DNA of 11,490 bases from CAZILM01 sp964625325 (GTDB lineage: Bacteria > Patescibacteriota > Saccharimonadia > Saccharimonadales > CAYVSP01): contig CAZVBA010000021.1 of NCBI GenBank assembly GCA_964625325.1, positions 1-11,490 of the forward strand. The letters are read 5' to 3'. A program made the position numbers and the translations under genes. Every line of letters starts with the position of its first letter. The first letter of the stretch is position 1. Shown in pieces: positions 6,765 through 11,490 of this stretch. The notes below the pieces were generated by a model. The model had not been told where the DNA came from. It did no database searches and saw only the letters and a program-made list of their open reading frames with translations.

Positions 6765-7673
6765 CTAAACTTCCTCAATCCGGCGTAACCTTTTTGCACC
6801 CAAGGCAATCAGTACATAACCAGCGGCGGCAATAATCAGGAAACCGTAAATAATCAGCAGTAGAGGCGTCAAGCTTAGGTTGCTGATACGTGCCGAGATA
6901 GTTACTAATAAGCGTACCAAGATAGACGTAACAATGACGGTAGCAATACCATAGGCTACTAAACTCAACGAACCTTTATACACCTGCCCTTTGACATGTT
7001 TCTGGTAATGGTAGAGAGAGTAACTAGCCACCAGGCCGCGATACCAAAAATATAAATACGGTATGGCCAATGTCAGGATGACCAATACGTTAGGCATATA
7101 ATAGATCCTTTGATTTAGGGAGTTATGAATCGGCTGGGTAATAATAAAGTAGCTGTAGAAGCTGCTCAGCAGGATAAATAACAGTACCAGGTTGCGTTGC
7201 TCTTGATCGCTGGGCTTTTTCTTAACTAAGCTGGCTAGCTGCTCCGCACCGACCGCGATGAAAAAGAGGCCGATGACCATGGTTAGCAGACTAACGTAAT
7301 TATTAATAATTGTAGTATTGGCCAGCCAACCCGGATGAGTATTAACCAATAGCTTGAAGTAAGCGCTAATCACCGACGCCAATGGTGAGCCAATGGCGAG
7401 GAAAAGCAGCCCCGTGCTAATCGTATTGAAAGCGCGCCCGTCTCTCGACTCCTTAATCAGCAAAGCGTAGTCTTTCAGTTTTATAAAACCATACATGGCA
7501 GCTAACCATATAGCGATAACCGGCAGCACAATTGTGGCGATTAATATGCGGGCGTGCAGGCTGCTGAGATGGTATTGGCTAAGAGTATGGGCGTCGGGTG
7601 CCGGTAATAAGCTAAGGCCGGTGTAAAGCAAAATTAGGACTGCGAATATGTATTTGTAGTATTTGACTTTCAA
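6765..7673 (-). CDS. Eight-helix integral membrane protein, possible sensor of the kinase operon
   Basis: The 302-residue protein has about eight hydrophobic segments, near residues 8-25, 42-62, 82-105, 124-148, 162-180, 195-212, 233-258 and 265-292. It has short loops and a basic C-terminus (KRLRRIEEV). I cannot place it in a named family. It is the first gene of a four-gene minus-strand operon with the 89-aa protein, PAS kinase and receiver. Because the kinase is soluble, this protein is a candidate signal receiver or membrane anchor. The start is TTG at 7673: no upstream start codon fits between it and the predicted transcription start near 7696, and the next Met is about 60 residues in, after the first helix. 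The ribosome binding site is weak (CGGGGCAG), suggesting low expression. Confidence 0.75.
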   Translation of the reverse strand: MKVKYYKYIFAVLILLYTGLSLLPAPDAHTLSQYHLSSLHARILIATIVLPVIAIWLAAMYGFIKLKDYALLIKESRDGRAFNTISTGLLFLAIGSPLASVISAYFKLLVNTHPGWLANTTIINNYVSLLTMVIGLFFIAVGAEQLASLVKKKPSDQEQRNLVLLFILLSSFYSYFIITQPIHNSLNQRIYYMPNVLVILTLAIPYLYFWYRGLVASYSLYHYQKHVKGQVYKGSLSLVAYGIATVIVTSILVRLLVTISARISNLSLTPLLLIIYGFLIIAAAGYVLIALGAKRLRRIEEV

Positions 7674-7702
7674 GGTGTCTGCCCCGTTTGTTAATGGTCC
7701 TA

Positions 7703-7711
7703 ATTATAGCA
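7703..7711 (-). promoter_or_regulatory. Extended -10 promoter of the sensor operon
   Basis: TGC-TATAAT on the minus strand is a perfect -10 hexamer with the TGN extension, which can work without a -35 box. Transcription would start near 7696, about 23 bases before the TTG start. It immediately follows the T-tract of the terminator for the upstream 48-aa gene. Confidence 0.6.
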
Positions 7712-7734
7712 AAAAAGTGCAGTTCGAAAACTGC
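7711..7734 (-). terminator. Intrinsic terminator downstream of the 48-aa gene
   Basis: On the minus strand a hairpin with stem GCAGTT/AACTGC and loop TTCG (7734-7719) is followed by AC and six T (7716-7711). It lies 66 bases after the stop of the 48-aa gene and separates it from the sensor operon. Confidence 0.7.
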
Positions 7735-7746
7735 TTGGCGGTCTCC

Positions 7747-7783
7747 CATGTAAAACATCTCTGAGGGAGCACTGTTTTACATG
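7747..7783. repeat. Perfect 11-bp inverted repeat
   Basis: CATGTAAAACA (7747-7757) and TGTTTTACATG (7773-7783), with a 15-base centre containing a small CTC/GAG pairing. It lies after the 48-aa gene and about 50-90 bp upstream of the predicted sensor-operon transcription start. It could be an mRNA hairpin or a binding site for a dimeric regulator. There is no T-tract, so it is not a standard terminator. Confidence 0.6.
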
Positions 7784-7800
7784 TCTAGCCTAAACTATAG

Positions 7801-7947
7801 CTAAATCAGTTGCTGCTTTAACTTGCGCCAGCGTCGGGCCTGCAAGCGTTCTGCTTTGAGCCGCCAGTCGTCGATGTCTTCAAACAGGCCGTCAAAATCG
7901 ACCTCATTTATGCGTGTTGGTTTGGTCAAAATTCTTTGCCTTTTCAT
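7801..7947 (-). CDS. Small hypothetical protein (48 aa)
   Basis: A short gene too small for usual length cut-offs. The protein begins MKRQRILTKPTR, has an acidic middle (VDFDGLFEDIDDW, 16-29) and ends in a strongly basic helix rich in Arg, Lys and Gln (residues 30-47). The sharp acidic-to-basic split suggests a helical binding peptide or small nucleic-acid or protein partner; I recognise no family. Support for a real gene is a near-perfect ribosome binding site, GGGGAGG at 7954-7960, six bases before the ATG, and an intrinsic terminator after the stop. A possible -10 box (TATAGA, 7994-7999) lies upstream. A Crp-like half-matching palindrome at 8010-8025 sits near the expected -35 region, so it may share regulation with the divergent glycosyltransferase. 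Confidence 0.6.
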   Translation of the reverse strand: MKRQRILTKPTRINEVDFDGLFEDIDDWRLKAERLQARRWRKLKQQLI

Positions 7948-8009
7948 TTTAATCCTCCCCTTACTTTCGTGCTTGCTCTTCCAGCGTACTTACTCTATAG
8001 CGCTTATGC

Positions 8010-8025
8010 TGTGAGATATCTCGCT
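8010..8025. promoter_or_regulatory. Weaker Crp-like site
   Basis: TGTGA-GATATC-TCGCT: one perfect Crp half site and one with two changes, around a perfect GAGATATCTC palindrome (8013-8022). Its centre is 35 bp from that of the perfect site at 8045-8060. It overlaps the expected -35 region of the 48-aa gene. Confidence 0.4.
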
Positions 8026-8044
8026 AAGTGAACTATAAAGGCCG

Positions 8045-8060
8045 TGTGATATTTCTCACA
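8045..8060. promoter_or_regulatory. Perfect Crp-type operator (TGTGA-N6-TCACA)
   Basis: TGTGA (8045-8049), TATTTC, TCACA (8056-8060), flanked by TTTG on the right. This matches the classic Crp consensus on both arms. It lies in the divergent region between the 48-aa gene and the glycosyltransferase. A CTGACA at 8082-8087 could be a -35 box for the latter but has no clear -10 partner, as is common at activator-dependent promoters. Confidence 0.6.
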
Positions 8061-8194
8061 TTTGAACTATTTACAACGAATCTGACAAAGCAAGGTTTGG
8101 AACAATTCAGGAGCCATTGAAGAATATTTGTGTACACTAACTTTTCCAAGACACAAACTTGCGCAAACAGTAAAAAAGTGGTAGGATAGTAATC

Positions 8195-9826
8195 ATGAGT
8201 AGGAGCCCCCGCGGGACGGTGTTGAAAATCCACACCATGAATAAGCCACAACGGCTGTTTTTTGCCGCTTTGAAGCTTATCGGTTTAACAATGACTGCCC
8301 TCTTTGGCGTTTGGTGGTTTAATCCTAGCCACGTGGCCGGTAATTTTGGCGGTCGGTTCCATATTTTTGACTTTATCCTTTTCGCCGTCGTTTCATACGT
8401 CGTTTGGTACCAGATTACCGGCGAGGTGCTCAGCTGGACTATGGCTTCGGGTATGAAGCACCCTAAGCCAAAGCGACCTAAACCCGGCCTTAGGGTAGCT
8501 TTCCTGACCGCCTTTGTGCCCGGCAAAGAGCCGTATGATATTTTAGAGAATACACTTAAAGCCATGGTGACCGCTAAATATCCGCACGATACCTGGCTAC
8601 TGGATGAAGGCAATGATAAAACTGCTAAAGAAATTTGCGAACGGTTGGGCGTCCGTCATTTTAGCCGTAAGGGTATCAAGAAATATAATACCGACGGCGG
8701 TCTTTTTAAGGCCAAGACCAAGGGTGGCAACCACAATGCCTGGCACGACAAACACGGCAATAGTTACGATATCGTCGCTCAAATCGATGTCGACTTTGTG
8801 CCCCGCAGCGACTTTCTGACCAAGTCTCTAGGCTACTTTAAGGATCCGGCCGTGGCCTTTGTCGGTACGCCGCAGATCTATGGTAATGTCGACGAATCTT
8901 GGGTGGCCGAAGGCGCGGCTGAACAAGCTTATGGCTTCTATGGTGTCTCCCAACGCGGTTTGTTTGGCAAGGACATGCACCTGTTGATTGGCGCCAACCA
9001 TATCATCCGAGTGGCCGCTCTTCAAGATATTGGTGGCTACCCGGGCCATATCGTCGAAGACCATCTGGCCGGTATGCAGCTTTGCGCAAAGCGCTGGAAA
9101 GGCGTTTATGTACCAGAGAAACTAGCCATTGGTGAAGGTCCGGCTACTTGGGAGGCCTATTTCAGCCAACAAATGCGCTGGGCTTACGGTCTGATAGACA
9201 TTTTCTTCAAGCACAGCCCGCACCTGTTGCCGAAAATGAAACCGAAACATGCCATCAATTATTACTTCTTGCAGCAGCATTATTTTTACGGGCTGGTCCA
9301 AGTCCTCGGGGTTACCTTGCTGACACTAAACTTCACTACCGGGCTGCAAGCCACCAGCATGTTACTGGCGCCGCTACTGATCCTCTACGTGCCGCTGATT
9401 ATCTGGCAATTCATAATTTCCTTGTGGTTGCAGCGCTTCAGTATTGACCCCAAGACAGAATCCGGCTTGTTACTGAAGGGCCGTTTGCTGACGATGGCGG
9501 CCTGGCCGATTTATTTCTTAGCGTTTGTCAGTGTGCTGACCGGCAAGCGGCTGACCTATGCTGTCACGCCTAAGGGCAGCCGACAAGAAGAAAAGACCTC
9601 CCTAGCGCTATTTTTACCCCACGTTATTCTCGGCAGCATTACGGCCGTCGACATCATCTTTGCCTTTAGAGCGCCGCATCACGCCGCCCCGCTGCTGTTG
9701 TTCTGGGCAATCCTTAATACGGCCATCATGTATGGCTTTGTGCTGTATGTTGCTTCGCAGCGACTGACCGGCTACTTAGCCAGGCGGCCGCTTGGCCTGC
9801 CAGAGCCCGAAGCGTCAGTTAATTAG
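8195..9826 (+). CDS. Membrane glycosyltransferase family 2, cellulose/curdlan-synthase type
   Basis: Processive beta-glycosyltransferase that would polymerise a nucleotide-sugar on the cytoplasmic face and export the chain through its own membrane pore. Two N-terminal helices (22-41, 57-76) precede a GT-A domain with LLDEGND (135-141), the KGGNHN acceptor loop (177-182), the metal-binding DVD (198-200), the catalytic VEDH (287-290) and QQMRW (325-329), the Q(Q/R)xRW signature of BcsA-like enzymes. About five C-terminal helices follow (357-521). There is no PilZ domain, so no sign of c-di-GMP control. The 543-residue length fits curdlan/cellulose-synthase-like enzymes lacking PilZ. The ATG at 8195 is preceded at 8 bases by AGGA; a later ATG at 8237 lacks a ribosome binding site. 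The stop overlaps the convergent GH16 gene by 8 bp. The sugar cannot be read from sequence. Confidence 0.88.
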   Translation: MSRSPRGTVLKIHTMNKPQRLFFAALKLIGLTMTALFGVWWFNPSHVAGNFGGRFHIFDFILFAVVSYVVWYQITGEVLSWTMASGMKHPKPKRPKPGLRVAFLTAFVPGKEPYDILENTLKAMVTAKYPHDTWLLDEGNDKTAKEICERLGVRHFSRKGIKKYNTDGGLFKAKTKGGNHNAWHDKHGNSYDIVAQIDVDFVPRSDFLTKSLGYFKDPAVAFVGTPQIYGNVDESWVAEGAAEQAYGFYGVSQRGLFGKDMHLLIGANHIIRVAALQDIGGYPGHIVEDHLAGMQLCAKRWKGVYVPEKLAIGEGPATWEAYFSQQMRWAYGLIDIFFKHSPHLLPKMKPKHAINYYFLQQHYFYGLVQVLGVTLLTLNFTTGLQATSMLLAPLLILYVPLIIWQFIISLWLQRFSIDPKTESGLLLKGRLLTMAAWPIYFLAFVSVLTGKRLTYAVTPKGSRQEEKTSLALFLPHVILGSITAVDIIFAFRAPHHAAPLLLFWAILNTAIMYGFVLYVASQRLTGYLARRPLGLPEPEASVN

Positions 9827-10679
9827 CAGCATTCTTAACCGTAAAATAGTCGACGTCCATGACAATTTTGTCTGGCGTCGATTTATTACTAGGCCCTGGC
9901 CAGCTGCCGCCGATAGCCAGATTCAGTAGGCCAAAGTTTTTATGGCTTTCAAACGGCCAGATTCCGCCGGCCGGCATTTCCGAGCGGTGCCAGTCGCCGC
10001 GTTTGACGCCGTCAATCCACCAACTCATATAATTGGGCTCTTTGACGACCCGGTAGGTATGGAATTGCTTGACGGCAATTGAGGCATAGCCCCTCTGTAT
10101 GGCCCAGTGCCATTGGGCACCGGTCCCACCGCCATGAATGGTGCCGTAAACGGTCGGATCGCCATTGATGTTCTCCATGATATCGATTTCGCCATTATCG
10201 GGCCAACTATCGGTTCGGCCCATCAGCCAAGCGGCCGGCCAAACGCCTTGCCCAGTTGTTGACAGGGCCATACGNNNNNNNNNNNNNNNNNNNNNNNNNN
10301 NNNNNNNNNNNNNNNNNNNNNNNNNNNNNNNNNNNNNNNNNNNNNNNNNNNNNNNNNNNNNNNNNNNNNNNNNNGGGTTACTAACTGCCCCGGCTGTCGC
10401 TGAGCCGGCGGTAGTCTGCAACGTTTGTGCTTGACTGGACTTAGGTTCAGCCGTTGGGCTGGTACTAGTTTGGCTAGTTGATACCCTAGCTCGCTTAGTC
10501 TCATCGGGCGTATTTTGTGGCGCTTGATTTGTAGCAGCCAGGACGACGTTTGGGTTCTGAAACTCATTTTGGCTGTAACCCCTCTGCGTGAAGACTGACC
10601 AGGTCAACATGATGGTTAGTAGGCAGAGACCGGTAGTTATTATTTTGGTGTGGGCGTTTTTGTTACCTTTTCTAAGCAT
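9819..10679 (-). CDS. Secreted or membrane-anchored GH16 beta-glucanase (contains assembly gap)
   Basis: Glycoside hydrolase family 16, probably an endo-beta-1,3-glucanase-type enzyme acting outside the membrane. From the chosen start there is a basic N-terminus (MLRKGNKNAHTK), a hydrophobic signal or anchor at 13-30, and a Thr/Ser/Gln/Ala-rich linker at about 45-100. After the gap comes the second half of the jelly roll with GVWPAAWLMG, catalytic NGEIDIMEN (Glu164, Asp166, Glu169, counting the gap as 34) and the C-terminal LLNLAIGGSWPG and VDYFTV strands. ExDxxE is the laminarinase-type active site. The frame stays open upstream to 10841, but that stretch lacks a ribosome binding site and would place a second hydrophobic segment before the clean signal sequence, so ATG at 10679 is preferred. 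A -10 box lies only 7 bases upstream, so the mRNA may be leaderless. Divergent from a second GH16 gene. Confidence 0.87.
   Translation of the reverse strand: MLRKGNKNAHTKIITTGLCLLTIMLTWSVFTQRGYSQNEFQNPNVVLAATNQAPQNTPDETKRARVSTSQTSTSPTAEPKSSQAQTLQTTAGSATAGAVSNXXXXXXXXXXXXXXXXXXXXXXXXXXXXXXXXXXRMALSTTGQGVWPAAWLMGRTDSWPDNGEIDIMENINGDPTVYGTIHGGGTGAQWHWAIQRGYASIAVKQFHTYRVVKEPNYMSWWIDGVKRGDWHRSEMPAGGIWPFESHKNFGLLNLAIGGSWPGPSNKSTPDKIVMDVDYFTVKNAAN
10275..10374. other. Assembly gap of 100 N inside the first GH16 gene
   Basis: Exactly 100 N. Aligning by eye with the neighbouring GH16 protein, the segment missing between the linker and RMAL..GVWPAAW corresponds to about 85-95 residues (positions about 62-152 of the neighbour), so the true gap is probably 250-290 bp. 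Confidence 0.8.
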
Positions 10680-10686
10680 TAACAGA

Positions 10687-10692
10687 ATTATA
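10687..10692 (-). promoter_or_regulatory. -10 box of the first GH16 gene, implying a leaderless transcript
   Basis: TATAAT on the minus strand, seven bases upstream of the ATG at 10679. The expected transcription start is about 10680, one base before the start codon. No good -35 box or ribosome binding site is seen. Confidence 0.45.
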
Positions 10693-10770
10693 CAGCTAAA
10701 TAGACATAAGCGCCACATTGTATCTTGGCATAAGCATAAGCGATTTGCTGACAGGAAACAGAATACAAAC

Positions 10771-10799
10771 TGGACAAAAGAACAAGAATAAGCTATAAT
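10771..10799 (+). promoter_or_regulatory. Strong sigma70-type promoter of the second GH16 gene
   Basis: TGGACA (10771-10776), a 17-bp spacer and TATAAT (10794-10799). Transcription should start near 10806, leaving a leader of about 58 bases before the ATG at 10864. This is the best-matching promoter in the window. Confidence 0.7.
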
Positions 10800-10801
10800 A
10801 C

Positions 10802-10811
10802 CACTCGAGTG
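10802..10811. promoter_or_regulatory. Palindrome over the transcription start of the second GH16 gene
   Basis: CACTCGAGTG is a perfect 10-bp palindrome covering the predicted start at 10806. This position would suit a repressor operator. The short length leaves room for chance. Confidence 0.35.
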
Positions 10812-10816
10812 CTTAG

Positions 10817-10832
10817 TATAACTTCGGTTATA
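10817..10832 (+). promoter_or_regulatory. Leader hairpin with TTCG loop
   Basis: TATAAC-TTCG-GTTATA forms a perfect 6-bp stem with the very stable UUCG tetraloop, about 11 bases after the predicted start of transcription. No T-tract follows, so it may stabilise the 5' end of the mRNA rather than terminate it. Confidence 0.45.
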
Positions 10833-10843
10833 GGCAGGCATTT

Positions 10844-10867
10844 ATGGGAGAAAAGCTAAGGATATGA
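10844..10867 (+). CDS. Possible 7-codon leader peptide coupled to the second GH16 gene
   Basis: The frame ATG-GGA-GAA-AAG-CTA-AGG-ATA-TGA encodes MGEKLRI, and its stop overlaps the GH16 start codon as ATGA. AGG at 10834-10836 could serve as a weak ribosome binding site. The GH16 start itself has no well-spaced site (GGGAG is 13 bases away, AAGGA only one), so coupling through this mini-frame would explain how it is translated. Very short frames arise easily by chance. Confidence 0.3.
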   Translation: MGEKLRI

Positions 10868-11490
10868 TTCTAAATTATCCAAACAGTCGTCAACAGAGTC
10901 TAAGAACCTTACTAAGTATGGCTCTAACACTTGGTGTCGCCGGTTACGCCTTTATGGTCATTTCCTTGGTCCGTTATGGTGATTTACGGCTGCCGCTGAT
11001 GCATGATCGATCACCAGCCAGCAATCTGGCCACTAACTCACCGGTTTGGGGTAATGATTCAAAGCCTTGGACTTATGATTTTACTAAGAAAGCGAATGGT
11101 CCGCTGCCCGATAGTGATTGGAACTTTGAAGTCGGCAATAAGGTGGCCGAAATTAACGATGAAATCCAAACCTATACGGCCCGGCCGGAAAATGTGCGTA
11201 TCCAAGACGGCGCCTTGGTCATCGAAGCCCGGCACGAAAACCTCAACGGCAAGCAATTCACCTCAGGCCGGGTGAATACCAAAGGCAGCTTTGATTTTAC
11301 CTACGGCACACTGGAAATAAACGCCATGTTGCCGCCCGGGGCCGGCACCTGGCCGGCGGCTTGGTTACTCCCAGCTGAGCCGCGCTACAAGCCTGCGAAC
11401 TATGGTATCAAACCAGGCGATCACTTAAGCTGGGCGGTTAACGGCGAAATTGACGTCATGGAAGCCGTCGGCAGCCGGCCCGAACAGAAC
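10864..11490 (+). CDS. Second GH16 beta-glucanase, N-terminal part (3' end outside window)
   Basis: Family 16 glycoside hydrolase with an N-terminal membrane anchor, 209 codons visible. Residues 12-36 are one hydrophobic segment (LRTLLSMALTLGVAGYAF...), then a short polar linker, then the catalytic jelly roll: WNFEVGN (86-92), the INDEIQTYT substrate-cleft strand (97-105), FTSGRVNTKGSFDFTYGTLE (132-151), GTWPAAWLLP (161-170) and catalytic NGEIDVMEAVG (Glu195, Asp197, Glu200). This is a complete ExDxxE active site. An insert of about 20 residues between WLLP and NGEID is longer than in the neighbouring GH16 protein, so the two may differ in substrate. The start at 10864 is the first in-frame ATG and gives a clean anchor. 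The anchor is unlikely to be cleaved, so the enzyme probably stays at the cell surface. Confidence 0.87.
   Translation, partial: MILNYPNSRQQSLRTLLSMALTLGVAGYAFMVISLVRYGDLRLPLMHDRSPASNLATNSPVWGNDSKPWTYDFTKKANGPLPDSDWNFEVGNKVAEINDEIQTYTARPENVRIQDGALVIEARHENLNGKQFTSGRVNTKGSFDFTYGTLEINAMLPPGAGTWPAAWLLPAEPRYKPANYGIKPGDHLSWAVNGEIDVMEAVGSRPEQN

Noticed and set aside
8117..8138. TTGAAG and TACACT as a promoter for the glycosyltransferase
   Set aside because: The spacer is only 10 bp.
10680..10841. Longer N-terminus for the first GH16 protein starting at 10841
   Set aside because: It adds a second hydrophobic, Cys-rich stretch before a clean signal sequence, has no ribosome binding site and runs through the promoter.
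1..11490. tRNA, rRNA, CRISPR arrays or transposase genes
   Set aside because: No tRNA-like cloverleaf, rRNA segment, regularly spaced repeat or transposase motif was seen on either strand.

Overview
The window looks like part of a compact bacterial genome, most likely from a metagenome assembly. It contains three runs of exactly 100 N, and each falls inside a gene. Gene content, dense packing and many small membrane or signalling proteins suggest a Patescibacteria (CPR) member, possibly Candidatus Saccharibacteria. That assignment is inference: no rRNA or ribosomal protein is present. TGA is used as a normal stop (end of the 89-aa gene at 6492-6761), which argues against the CPR lineages that recode UGA as glycine.

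Layout. (1) 1-3461: the C-terminal half of an aquaporin-family channel (+) converges on a large UvrD/PcrA-type helicase fused to a RecB-like PD-(D/E)XK nuclease domain (-). (2) 3464-3630: a non-coding element with terminal inverted repeats that folds as a three-way junction, directly against the helicase start codon. (3) 3735-5080: a four-helix membrane protein and a Crp/Fnr-family regulator (+). (4) 5077-7673 (-): an apparent signalling operon in the order eight-helix membrane protein, 89-aa helical protein, soluble PAS histidine kinase, single-domain response regulator. (5) 7674-8194: a regulatory region with an intrinsic terminator, an extended -10 promoter, a long inverted repeat, a 48-aa gene with a strong ribosome binding site, and a perfect Crp-type palindrome with a weaker copy 35 bp away. 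(6) 8195-11490: a processive membrane glycosyltransferase (GT2, cellulose/curdlan-synthase type) converging on a GH16 beta-glucanase, which is divergent from a second GH16 that runs off the window.

Working together. GT2 plus two membrane-anchored or secreted GH16 enzymes suggests a locus that makes, trims or scavenges a beta-glucan-type polysaccharide. The Crp/Fnr regulator keeps the RE..G recognition-helix signature of Crp, and the only perfect TGTGA-N6-TCACA site I noticed lies upstream of the glycosyltransferase, so a regulatory link is plausible but unproven. The kinase has no transmembrane segment of its own, so the co-transcribed membrane protein is a candidate sensor or anchor.

All three convergent gene pairs overlap at their stop codons by 4-8 bp. 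The N runs hide the helicase ATP-binding loop, the kinase ATP-binding boxes and half of a GH16 fold. In each case the missing domain is too long for 100 bases, so the runs are best read as gaps of unknown length.
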